A DNA stretch of 64,000 bases from Vicinamibacterales bacterium. Its GTDB lineage: Bacteria > Acidobacteriota > Vicinamibacteria > Vicinamibacterales > Fen-181. Location of the stretch: contig DASXVO010000049.1 in assembly GCA_036504215.1 (NCBI GenBank), positions 1-64,000 on the forward strand, written 5' to 3'. The notes beneath the pieces are model-generated. The model was not told the DNA's origin. It did not search any database and saw only the letters and a list, made by a program, of their open reading frames with translations. The translations under genes were made by a program, and so were the position numbers. The stretch's first letter is position 1; each line of letters begins with the position of its first letter. Below are positions 50,103 to 59,100 of this stretch, piece by piece.

Positions 50103-50840
50103 TCAGTCGTCCACTCGGAGAACCGCCGTATGCTTTTTGAGCAGGCTGCACACCATGAATACGGTCGCTGTCACGCCGAACACCGTCGTCCACAGCGGAT
50201 CGAACACCAGCCGCCCCGTCGCGAACGCAGCCCGTGCGAGATCCAGCACGAACAGTACCGCACCGATGACGAGCAGGCCGTGGAACTCGCGACCGAGGAC
50301 GCGCCGCCAGATGAACGGTGTGTCGGACGGTACGTAGGTTGAGAGGCGCGGAATGGCGGCCCGCACGCGGACTGCCCACGCGCGAAACTGGTCGCCAAAC
50401 CGATCTTCGAGGAACGCTTCTTCGCGCGCGGCAATGCGCTCGTGGTAGAGCAGGCTGGCAAGCCCGACGATGATCGGGACGTACCAGGTGGTGGTGAAGC
50501 ACGCCAAGCCCACGGCCGTGAGCGAGTTGCCGAGATAGAGTGGATGGCGAACCAGCGAATAGACGCCTGTCGTCCGCAAACGCGACGCACGCGGGTTCGT
50601 CGTGCTGCGCTCGGACGTGCCGGCCGGTGCGGTGCCGATCGCTACCACGCGCAGCGCCAGACCGCTGAGCGCGACCAGGAAGGAGACGACCTGCCAGGCC
50701 CTGAGGCCGGGCGGAACGGAGGCCGGCAGGCGGGCGTCGAACAGGCCGAGGACGAGGAGCGGCAGCATGATGAGCGGGAGCTGTCCGCGCCAGCGAAACA
50801 GGGTGTCCCCAGAGCCCGTGAAGTGATCGATCAATCGCAT
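50103..50840 (-). CDS. isoprenylcysteine carboxyl methyltransferase-like membrane protein
   Basis: 245 residues from the ATG at 50840 (MRLIDHFTGSGDTLFRWRGQ). Several hydrophobic helices. The SAM-binding signature is VYSLVRHPLYLGNSLTAVGL followed by HERIAAREEAFLEDRFGDQF, as in bacterial ICMT/PEMT-family proteins. In bacteria without prenylated proteins the substrate is usually a lipid or quinone. It stands upstream of phhB, 13 bases apart, without an evident joint pathway. Confidence 0.85.
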   Translation of the reverse strand: MRLIDHFTGSGDTLFRWRGQLPLIMLPLLVLGLFDARLPASVPPGLRAWQVVSFLVALSGLALRVVAIGTAPAGTSERSTTNPRASRLRTTGVYSLVRHPLYLGNSLTAVGLACFTTTWYVPIIVGLASLLYHERIAAREEAFLEDRFGDQFRAWAVRVRAAIPRLSTYVPSDTPFIWRRVLGREFHGLLVIGAVLFVLDLARAAFATGRLVFDPLWTTVFGVTATVFMVCSLLKKHTAVLRVDD

Positions 50841-51034
50841 GGTGTTCGGCCATTCTGCCCAACGGGTGCCAGAATTGCAACAGAACGAAGGATTTGAATG
50901 GCTGACACCTCGCGGGGACGTTGGATCGGCCGAAAGATCAATGGAGGACCGGAGCCGGCGGCGAATACCTGACGATTCCGGGCGTGCACCGCGGCACATG
51001 TCTTGCTGGTTCTGATGGCAGTCAGGGAGCGCCC

Positions 51035-52093
51035 ATGTTCTCGAAACCCTTAGCATTTGGCCTGGTGGCTGCCGCGTGCATCGTGGCGGCGGGCGGTGGC
51101 GCATACCTCGCGACGCTCGAACACGCCCGGGCAACCTCTCCCGTGGCGGCTGCCGCTCCAGGACCACTGGCTGCAGGACCATCGACCGCCGCTCGAGTCC
51201 CACAATCTGTTGGGGCGTCTGGGACGAGCACCCCAAGCACAGCGGAGAACGTCCAACCGCCGCCGGTGTCTCCCGCTGCGTCACCTGATCGCGCGCCGTC
51301 GGCAGCGGCGTCGGCCCCTGATCCTGCCGCACCGGCAAGTTCCGCGCGAACAACCACCAGGTCGCGGGTGAACGCGCCGTCCACTCCCGCAGAACGGCCG
51401 CTCCCATCCCGTCCGTCCGAGGTGACGCCCCCGATGCCAATCGCGGTTCCGGCGACGGCTGTACCGCGTGAGGCCGTCGCACCGGCGATTGTTCCGCCGA
51501 TCGCGGCGCCAACCGACGTGTCGACTCGCGACCCTGAAGCCCCGGCTGCGGCCGAACCGGTCAAGCAGTGGGACGAACTCATCGTCCCGACAGAGTCCGT
51601 GCTGGGGCTGCAACTCGAGACGCCACTGAGCAGCGAACGGTCGCGTGTCGAGGACCGGGTTGACGCCCGGGTGACGCGTGATGTGCGGGTGGGCGGGCGA
51701 GTGGCGATTCCCGCCGGCGCGCGCGTCATCGGATCCGTGATGCTGGTCGAGCGGGGCAGCAAGATCAAGGACCGTGCTCGCCTGGGCATTCGATTCCATA
51801 CGCTCGTGCTTGCCGACTCCACCAGATTGCCGATCACGACCGACATCGTCTACCGGGAAGGCGACTCACCGGGTGACGGCGCATCCGCGAAGATCGGCGG
51901 GGCAGCCATTGGCGGCGCCATCATCGGTGCGATTCTTGGCGGCGGCAAGGGGGCGGCGATTGGTGGGGGCATCGGTGCGGCGGGCGGCACCGCGGCCGCG
52001 ATGGCCGGCGATCGGCGTCCGGTGGTGTTGCCGCCTGGCACGCCGATGAGCGTGCGCACGCTCGCGCCGCTGACGATCACGGTCGAAAAGTAG
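51035..52093 (+). CDS. Pro/Ala-rich secreted protein with glycine-zipper domain
   Basis: 352 residues from the ATG at 51035. Signal or anchor helix MFSKPLAFGLVAAACIVAAG, then about 155 residues of Pro/Ala/Ser/Thr-rich, probably disordered sequence. From about residue 185 comes a beta-rich domain (ESVLGLQLETPLSSERSRVE) typical of TrbI/VirB10-like or glycine-zipper envelope proteins. A glycine-zipper stretch (GGAAIGGAIIGAILGGGKGA) precedes a short basic tail ending LAPLTITVEK. Probably an envelope protein. Function unknown. Confidence 0.75.
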   Translation: MFSKPLAFGLVAAACIVAAGGGAYLATLEHARATSPVAAAAPGPLAAGPSTAARVPQSVGASGTSTPSTAENVQPPPVSPAASPDRAPSAAASAPDPAAPASSARTTTRSRVNAPSTPAERPLPSRPSEVTPPMPIAVPATAVPREAVAPAIVPPIAAPTDVSTRDPEAPAAAEPVKQWDELIVPTESVLGLQLETPLSSERSRVEDRVDARVTRDVRVGGRVAIPAGARVIGSVMLVERGSKIKDRARLGIRFHTLVLADSTRLPITTDIVYREGDSPGDGASAKIGGAAIGGAIIGAILGGGKGAAIGGGIGAAGGTAAAMAGDRRPVVLPPGTPMSVRTLAPLTITVEK

Positions 52094-52187
52094 GCGGGCC
52101 GGGCGGCGGGGACGGCCCCGACGCCGGCCTGATCCTGGAACTGGCGGCCGGTCGAAGACCACTCCTGGAGTGTTCTACAATGCCGCC

Positions 52188-52757
52188 ATGAACACCACAC
52201 TGCGCAGCAAGCTGGCCCTTCTCATTGTTGTCACGGTCGCCGTCGTCGCGACCACCGCGTCCGCTCTGCCCCCGCAGGACCAGACGGCCACTTCGAAACC
52301 GGCCGTGTCCGCCGCGAAGAACTTCACACAAGTCGATGCCACCCTCGCGTGCAGCGGCGCGCTCGCTCCCGAGGCGTACGCGCAACTGAAGAACGCAGGC
52401 TTCGCGTCGATCGTGAACCTGCGAGAAGCCTCGGAGGAGGGCGCGAACGTCGAAGCCGAGGCCAAAGCCGCCGCCGATGCCGGTCTCACGTACATTCACT
52501 TGCCGTTTGCGAGCAAGACACCCGACGCCACCAAGGTCGACGCCTTTCTGAAGGCAGTTGTCGCCGCGGAGAACCAGCCGATGCTCGTGCACTGCGCGAG
52601 CGGCGGCCGGGCCTCGATGTTCTGGGCGATCAAACGCGTGATGGTTGACGGCTGGCCGGTGGAGAAGGCGATGAACGAGCTGCCGGACCTGACGAAGAAC
52701 GTGGGACAGCCATTGCGGGCGTTCGCGCTGGATTACCTGAAGTCGCACGGGAAGTAG
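52188..52757 (+). CDS. DUF442-like phosphatase/sulfurtransferase, exported
   Basis: 189 residues from the ATG at 52188. Signal peptide MNTTLRSKLALLIVVTVAVV then ATTASALPPQ. Fold of the beta-lactamase-hydrolase-like/DUF442 group: AYAQLKNAGFASIVNLREAS and the active-site loop LVHCASGGRASMFW. The Cys-to-Arg spacing is CX4R (CASGGR), as in DUF442, not the CX5R of tyrosine phosphatases. It may act as a phosphatase or a sulfur-handling enzyme. It follows the glycine-zipper gene by 94 bases. Confidence 0.83.
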   Translation: MNTTLRSKLALLIVVTVAVVATTASALPPQDQTATSKPAVSAAKNFTQVDATLACSGALAPEAYAQLKNAGFASIVNLREASEEGANVEAEAKAAADAGLTYIHLPFASKTPDATKVDAFLKAVVAAENQPMLVHCASGGRASMFWAIKRVMVDGWPVEKAMNELPDLTKNVGQPLRAFALDYLKSHGK

Positions 52758-52870
52758 GATCGCGCCACCACACAGAGCCCACAGTGGACGCTGCGCGGTT
52801 CAGCCTCTGATCGGGTCGGCGCCTCGGCGGCTTCGTTCTTTGCGATTTTCGTGTGGGAGAAGACCGACAC
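52758..52870 (+). repeat. dispersed intergenic repeat before the decarboxylase gene
   Basis: CACCACACAGAGCCCACAGT, then CTCGGCGGCTTCGTTCTTTG and CGATTTTCGTGTGGGAGA: the same style as the elements at 2766 and 29290. GGAGAAG lies about ten bases before the start at 52871. Confidence 0.5.
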
Positions 52871-54325
52871 ATGTCGAGCGAACACAACCCGTTTGGTGAT
52901 ATGGACCCAGAGGTGTTTCGGCGGGAGGGGCACCGGATCGTTGACTGGATCGCGGAGTACTTCGCGCACCCCGAGAGATACCCGGTCCTGTCGCGCGTGA
53001 AGCCAGGTGACGTACGACGCGCACTGCCCACGCACGCGCCCGAGTCGGGAGAACCGTTCGACGCCATCCTCGCCGATTTCGAGCGCGTGATTGTGCCGGG
53101 CATCACGCACTGGAATCACCCGGGGTTCTTCGCGTACTTCGCCATCACCGGGAGCGGCCCCGGCGTGCTCGCCGAGCTCCTGTCGGCGGCGCTCAACGCC
53201 CAGGGGATGCTGTGGCGGACCTCGCCGTCCGTCACGGAACTCGAGGAGGTGTCACTCGGCTGGCTGCGGCAGCTCATGGGGCTGCCGGACGTTTTCGATG
53301 GCGTCATCTACGACACCGCCTCGGTGTCGAGCCTGCACGCACTCGCCACGGCCCGCGAAGCCGCCATCGCACGCGTCCGCAGCGCGGGGATGGCGGGCCG
53401 AGCCGATCTCCCCCGCTACCGTGTCTACTGCTCCGACCAGGCGCACTCATCGATCGACAAGGCCGTCATCCTGCTCGGCCTCGGCCACGACTCGCTCCGA
53501 AAGATCCCATCGGACGCCGAGTTCCGGATGCGTCCCGACGCGCTCGAGCAGGCGATCGCAGACGATCGCGCCGACGGCATCGTCCCGATGGCGGTCGTGG
53601 CCACCGTGGGCACCACGTCCACGACCAGCGTCGACCCCGTGCCGGCGATTGCCGGAATCTGCGAACGCGAGCACGCGTGGCTGCACGTGGACTGCGCCTA
53701 CGCCGGCGTCGCCGCGATCGTTCCGGAGTACCGCCACATCCTCGACGGCGTCGATCGCGCCGACTCGATCGTCGTCAATCCGCACAAGTGGCTGTTCACG
53801 CCGTTCGATCTCAGCGCGTTCTACTGCCGGCGCATGGATCTGCTTCGGCAGGCGTTCTCGCTGACGCCGGAGTACCTCCGCACGGTGGAAGCCGGCGAAG
53901 TCCGGAACCTGATGGACACGGGCGTTCAGCTCGGCCGCCGCTTCCGAGCGCTCAAGCTGTGGATGATCCTTCGCTACTTCGGCGCAGAAGGCATCCGCGC
54001 GCGGCTCTCCGAGCACATGCGCCTCGCACGCCTCTTTGCCGGTTGGGTGGACGCCGACCCGGAATTCGAGCGCCTCGCGCCCGTCCCGTTCAGCGTGGTC
54101 TGCTTCCGTGCCCGTCCGCGCGGCCGCGACTGGACCGAGCCCGACCTGGAGGCGTTCAACCAGAAACTCCTCGACGGGATGAACGCCACCGGAGAGGTGT
54201 TCCTGTCGCACACGAAGCTCAATGGACGCTTCGTGCTTCGGCTCGCGGTGGGAAATCTCAGGACCGAAGAGCGGCACGTCAGGAGGGCGTGGGAGTTGGT
54301 GAAGGAGAAAAGTGCTGAGTGCTAG
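52871..54325 (+). CDS. PLP-dependent aromatic-L-amino-acid decarboxylase-like
   Basis: 484 residues from the ATG at 52871. Group II decarboxylase: start with MDPEVFRREGHRIVDWIAEY, then NHPGFFAYFAITGSGPGVLA, LHVDCAYAGVAAIVPEYRH, and the PLP lysine in SIVVNPHKWLFTPFDLSAFY. The sequence matches DDC/TDC-like proteins widespread in Acidobacteriota; the real substrate (aromatic amino acids or others) is not fixed by these motifs. The last residues SAEC and the TAG stop are encoded by the AGTGCTG repeat that follows. Confidence 0.92.
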   Translation: MSSEHNPFGDMDPEVFRREGHRIVDWIAEYFAHPERYPVLSRVKPGDVRRALPTHAPESGEPFDAILADFERVIVPGITHWNHPGFFAYFAITGSGPGVLAELLSAALNAQGMLWRTSPSVTELEEVSLGWLRQLMGLPDVFDGVIYDTASVSSLHALATAREAAIARVRSAGMAGRADLPRYRVYCSDQAHSSIDKAVILLGLGHDSLRKIPSDAEFRMRPDALEQAIADDRADGIVPMAVVATVGTTSTTSVDPVPAIAGICEREHAWLHVDCAYAGVAAIVPEYRHILDGVDRADSIVVNPHKWLFTPFDLSAFYCRRMDLLRQAFSLTPEYLRTVEAGEVRNLMDTGVQLGRRFRALKLWMILRYFGAEGIRARLSEHMRLARLFAGWVDADPEFERLAPVPFSVVCFRARPRGRDWTEPDLEAFNQKLLDGMNATGEVFLSHTKLNGRFVLRLAVGNLRTEERHVRRAWELVKEKSAEC

Positions 54326-54350
54326 AAGAGTGCTGAGTGCTCGGTGCTAG
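54311..54350. repeat. AGTGCTG heptamer tract between convergent genes
   Basis: AGTGCTGAGTGCTAGAAG then AGTGCTGAGTGCTCGGTGC and TAG. It encodes the last four residues and stop of the decarboxylase and the stop of the short opposite ORF. Confidence 0.75.
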
Positions 54351-54490
54351 CTCCCGAACTCTCCAATCTCCGCTTCGATCGCGCGGATCTCCCCGTTGAC
54401 TCTCTGGATGCGCATCAGCTGGTCAAGGTCCTTCTTGCCCTTATCCACGACGCCGCCCACCGCCTTCGTCCCGTTGTGCAGGAACGACAT
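54347..54490 (-). CDS. small hypothetical protein, 47 residues
   Basis: From the ATG at 54490 with a strong GAAGGAG (about eight bases upstream), MSFLHNGTKAVGGVVDKGKK, then DLDQLMRIQRVNGEIRAIEA and EIGEFGS. The second half is a predicted amphipathic or coiled helix. No known family. The good ribosome-binding site and intact frame support translation. The antisense position next to the AGTGCTG tract and the very short length keep confidence low. Confidence 0.45.
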   Translation of the reverse strand: MSFLHNGTKAVGGVVDKGKKDLDQLMRIQRVNGEIRAIEAEIGEFGS

Positions 54491-54836
54491 CACGACTCCT
54501 TCGGGGCCGTTGCACTGAGTGGGAGCATCGCCCGGGCCGGCCCGCGACGAGACACTGTCCGTCAATCTGGACCTCGTCGCCATCGTCGCCGCCGCCGAGC
54601 GCGCCATGCAACCCGCGCGCCCAGCCCGCTCTCGAGACGCAGATCTCCCTGCAATCGAACATTTCTCGTGCAAGTCCATTCTCCGGCACTTCTCCCTGCC
54701 AGCATGCCGCATCGACATCTCCGTGGTGGCTGCAGCGCGTCGGGCTCGTCGCTGTCGATGATCGGACGGCCGAGTTCCTGCTGGCCCTCACGCCGCACAC
54801 ACGCGGACGGCAACCGTCACGAGGAAGGACGCGTTC
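54491..54836. other. intergenic region, no gene seen
   Basis: 346 bp between the divergent short ORF and the giant surface-protein gene. Weak overlapping frames on both strands lack family features and start signals. GAGGAAGG (54821-54828) is the ribosome-binding site for the ATG at 54837. No clear promoter box stands out. Confidence 0.6.
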
Positions 54837-55067
54837 ATGTTGGCGAGACGGACCCTCCTGGCCTTGGCACTCATCCTGGTCTCTTCGGCGGCCGCGCTGG
54901 CGCAGCCGTCACTCGCCGTCAACGATGTCCTCCCGCCGGCGATTGTGACAGCGACTGCTGGCGGGTCCGTCTCCGTCCTTGTGTCGGGCGGGCCTGGCAG
55001 TCGGACGGACTGGATCGCCCTCTATCCCCTGGGCGCGTCCGACCGCGCTTTCCTCTCGTGGCAGTAA
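54837..55067 (+). pseudogene. 5' part of the giant mosaic protein gene, ends at an in-frame TAA
   Basis: 76 codons before the stop. Signal peptide MLARRTLLALALILVSSAAA then LAQPS, with GAGGAAGG upstream. The mature part starts the first of four 107-residue Ig-like repeats (GGPGSRTDWIALYPLGASDR, then FLSWQ). The TAA at 55065 falls exactly where the other three repeats have TAC (WQYLSG or WRYLSG) at 55386, 55707 and 56028. The frame stays open after the stop for another 8.9 kb. On its own this piece would give a 76-residue peptide without function. It is best read as the broken start of the next entry, unless readthrough or a base-call error applies. Confidence 0.75.
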
Positions 55068-56192
55068 TTGAGCGGCACGACGTCGCCGCCCGACACCGGC
55101 TTGCCGACAGCGGTGCTGACGTTTTCGGTGCCTGTCTCCGCCGGAGACTATGAGTTCCGCCTCTTTGCGAACAACGGATACTCACGCCTCACCACGAGCA
55201 CGGTCGTGAGGGTCGCAGCGTCTCAGGCGCGAGTGGCCGTCAACGGAACGGCGCCCGGAACGCCCGTGACTGCTCCGGCGGGCGCAGAAGCGATCGTTGC
55301 TGTCGCCGGCGGTCCGGCGAACTCCACAGACTGGGTGGCCCTGTACGCCAGTGGAGGTCCGGACGCCGCACCGCTCTGGTGGCAGTACTTGAGCGGCTCT
55401 ACGGCGCCACCCGCAAGCGGAGTGTCGGAGGCCTCTCTGAGCTTCGCTCTGCCGGTCGTTGCGGGAGACTACGAGTTCCGATTCTTCGCCCACAACACGT
55501 ACGCGCGCCTGGCCACGAGCACCACGGTCACGGTTACCGCGTCGCAGGCGCAGCTCGCTGTCAACGGGGCGCCTTCGGGAACGCCGGTGACCGTGGCCGC
55601 CGGTGCGGGCACCAGCGTGGTGATCTCCGGCGGGCCCGGCAACGCTACCGACTGGGTCGGCCTCTACGCCGTCGGAGCGCCAGACACCTCGCTCCTCGCG
55701 TGGCGCTACTTGAGCGGAACGACCGCGCCGCCAGGCACTGGTCTCACCGAAGTCACTCTGCTCTTCGCCATGCCGACGGTCCCCGGCACCTACGAGTTCC
55801 GGTTCTTCGCGAGCAACGGGTACAGCCGGCTGGCGACGAGCGCCGCTATCACCATCCCGCCCTCGCCCGCACGGATCGCCGTCAATGGCGTGATAGCGCC
55901 CGCCACCGTGACCGCGGAGCCGGGCCAGGCAGTTGCCGTTCACCTCACCAACGCGCCCGGGAACGCAACCGACTGGGTTGCCCTGGCCCCCGTCGGCACG
56001 CCTGACACCGCGTACGTGGCGTGGCAGTACCTCTCCGGCTCGAGCACGCCACCCTCGGTGGGCATGAGTGAGGCCACCCTGACCTTCGCGATGTCCTCGA
56101 CGATTGGCGCGTACGAGTTCCGGCTCTTCGCCAGCAACGGGTTCGCCCTGGTGACGAAGAGCGGAACCGTCGCCGTGCAGGCCGGACCGCAA
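54918..56192 (+). repeat. four 321-bp tandem coding repeats
   Basis: Repeats begin at 54918, 55239, 55560 and 55881 (each at GTC-AA of VN), so the period is exactly 321 bp (107 codons) although the sequences have diverged. Each has the order VNG...GGPGNxTDWVxLY, WQYLSG, YEFRxFAxNGY. The fold is likely Ig-like; TDW-x-LY and YEFR resemble SKICH-type domains, by eye only. Confidence 0.93.
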
Positions 56193-59100
56193 GGCTGTGC
56201 CTACGCGCTGTCGCGGTCCACGCTGGCGACGTCATGGGCAGCCCGCTCTGACGGATTCAGCCTGACCACCGATGCCGCGTGCGCGTGGACCGTCAGCCAT
56301 CCCTGGATCGACGTCACGAGGGCGTCCGGCCAGGGCAACGCCGCGATCGGGTTCGTCGTCGAAGCGAACACGACGGGCGTGCCGCGGCTGGGGACGATTG
56401 AGGCCGGCGGGCGCACGTTCACCATCAGCCAGGCAGCAGGGCCCTGCGCGCTCTCTCTGGCTCCGGCTTCTGCCGACTTGGCACAGACCGGAGGCGCGGG
56501 TAGCTTCATCGCGAGCGCGTTGTGGGGATGCCAGCGACCGGCGGTCTCGAACGCATCGTGGATGAGCGCCGGACGCCTGGGATACGCGAGCGTCGTCCTT
56601 TCGGACGCCCCGAAGGCCTATTGGCGGCTCTCCGACGTGGGGACCACGACGGCCGCCGACACCAGCGGGAACGGGATCGACGCGCAGCTCGCGGGCACCT
56701 ATGTACAGGGCGTCGCGGCGTCGTTCGCAGATGGGGACGCCGCCACCTTCTTCTCCACGGACGGGTACGCCTACGTCGGTTACCGCACCGAGCTCGACCC
56801 TTCATCTGGCTCCTTCAGCCTCGAGGCCAGGGTGCGATTCACCGAACCGACCACGGGCACTATCGCGGGTGCGGTGTCCGACGTGTACGGCTACCAGCTG
56901 CAACTCGTCGGCAATCGCGCGCAGTTCCGGGCGGACTACTTCGACCCCGTCTTCAGTCTCGACAGCAGCGCCGAGCTGAACGACGGGACCTGGCACCACC
57001 TCGTCGGCGTTGCCGACGCCACGGCAGGCGAGGCGCGACTGTATGTCGACGGCCAGCTCGATGGAACGTCGCCCGCGACCGGTCCGGTCATCTTCGGCGG
57101 GGACTTCATCATCGGCGCCCGCAGCTACGCCAGCGAGGGGTTCATCACGGCCTCGATCGACGAAGTCGCGTATTACCCCCGGGCACTGACGCTCGAGCAA
57201 GTGTCGCGACACTTCAAGAGCCAGCACATGCCGCTGGCGAGCGACGGTCCGATCGAGGACGTCGTCGACTACGCGGCACAGGCCAACCCGACGGGCCTCA
57301 CGCGCAACGGCGCGCTCTCGCTGGGCGACACGACCTTCACGATCACGCAGGCCGCCTTGCCCTGCAGCCTGACCGTCGCGCAGGCCGCCGCAACGGCGCC
57401 CGAACAAGGTGCGACCGGAACGCTGGAACTGACGGGCGTTCCCGGGTGCGGTTGGTCGGCCTCCACCGACACACCGTGGATCACGATCGGTCGCCAGCTG
57501 GACGGCTATCGAGGTCAGGTCCTTGCCGACGGCCCCTCGGCCTACTGGCGTCTGGACGACGAGGGTACGACAACGGCCGTGGATGCGAGTGGCAACGGTT
57601 TCGACGCCACCTACGAGGGCGGCTACCAGCAGGGCGTACCCGGCGCCACCGCCGACGGCGATCCCGCGACGCGATTCCCCTCCGGCGGATACGGACAAGT
57701 CCGGTTCTACCGTGACGGCACGACGGTCGCGCCGAGCGGGCCGCTGACATTCGAAGCGTGGGTTCAGTATCGCGGGCAGGGCGGCGGCACGGTCGTCAGC
57801 ACCTGGAACTACAGTCTCGCCCTCGGACCGTCAGGGGCGAGCTTCTCGGCTACCTACGGGGAAGGACAGAAGGCGTTCGACCTCCAGGGCAGCCGGCCGA
57901 TCAACGACGGCGCATGGCACCACCTCGTCGGCACCGTGGATACCGCGGCGCAGACGGCAGCGCTCTACATCGACGGCATTCTCGAGGCCTCGGCGCCGAC
58001 CACCGGTTACCTGTACCGTGTTGAAGGCGTTTTCATTGGTCCCGCCGTCGCAGCGATCGACGAGGTGGCGGTCTATCCGGTCGTCCTGACACCGGAGCAG
58101 GTAGGCCACCACTACGACGCGCGCGTCTCGCCCGGCGGCGGCACCGGAATGCTCGAGTACATTGTCGCGCCCAACCAGACCATCGAAGCGCGCTCCGGCG
58201 TTCTGCACGTCGCCGGCGTGGCCGTTCCCGTGACACAGGCCGCCCGCCACTGCATCGACGTGACGCCGGCGGCGATTGACGTCGAGGCGTCGGGCGGCGC
58301 CGGCGCGATTGCCGTGAGCGCGATTTCAGGCGGATGCACGTGGCAGGCTGGCGCAGACGTGCGGTGGTTGAGCGTCGAGCCGACCGCCGGTACCGGGCCT
58401 GGCTCCGTTCAGTACACGGTTGCTGACAACGAGTCGGTCCTCAGGCGCATCGGCCACATCACCGTCAACGGGCAGGTCGTCACCGTGACGCAGGGGCCGG
58501 CCCCGCTGCGCCCACCGGCGCAGGGTTACTCCATTGCCGCCGGCGTCAGCCACACCCTGGCGGTCAAGAGCGACGGTACGGTCTGGAGCTGGGGGGCGAA
58601 CGACTACGGCCAACTTGGCGACGGAACCGGCAGCGAACGGTTCACGCCCGGACAGGTGCCGTCACTCTCGCCGGTCGTCGCCGTGGCCGCCGGCTACCAT
58701 TCGATGGCGCTGATGAGCGACGGCACCGTGTGGACGTGGGGCAGCAATCGCTATGGCCAGCTCGGTGCCGGCGCGATGGCGTACAGTCTCCAGCCCGTCC
58801 TCGTGACCGGATTGAGCGACGTGGTGACGATTGCCGCCGGGCGCTACCACAGCGTGGCGCTCAAGGCCGATGGTACGGTCTGGACGTGGGGCTGGAACCG
58901 CTACGGCCAGCTCGGCGACGGTACGACAACCAATCAGGGGGCGCCGATCATGGTACCGGGGCTCGCGCTGCCCGCCGTCGCGATCGCCGCGACGGGCGAC
59001 CGTACGATGCTGCTCGAGGCCGACGGCTCGGTGTGGGGCTTCGGGTACAACGGCAACGGCGAACTCGGCGACGGGAGTCCCTGGCAGGCCGTCACGTGGC

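Noticed and set aside
55068-55070. TTG directly after the TAA as the genuine start of the giant protein
   Set aside because: No ribosome-binding site precedes it, it would remove the signal peptide, and the conserved repeat sequence continues across the stop.
55040-55090. Frameshift as the cause of the stop
   Set aside because: The frame is identical before and after the TAA and repeat spacing is exactly 321 bp, so a substitution is enough.
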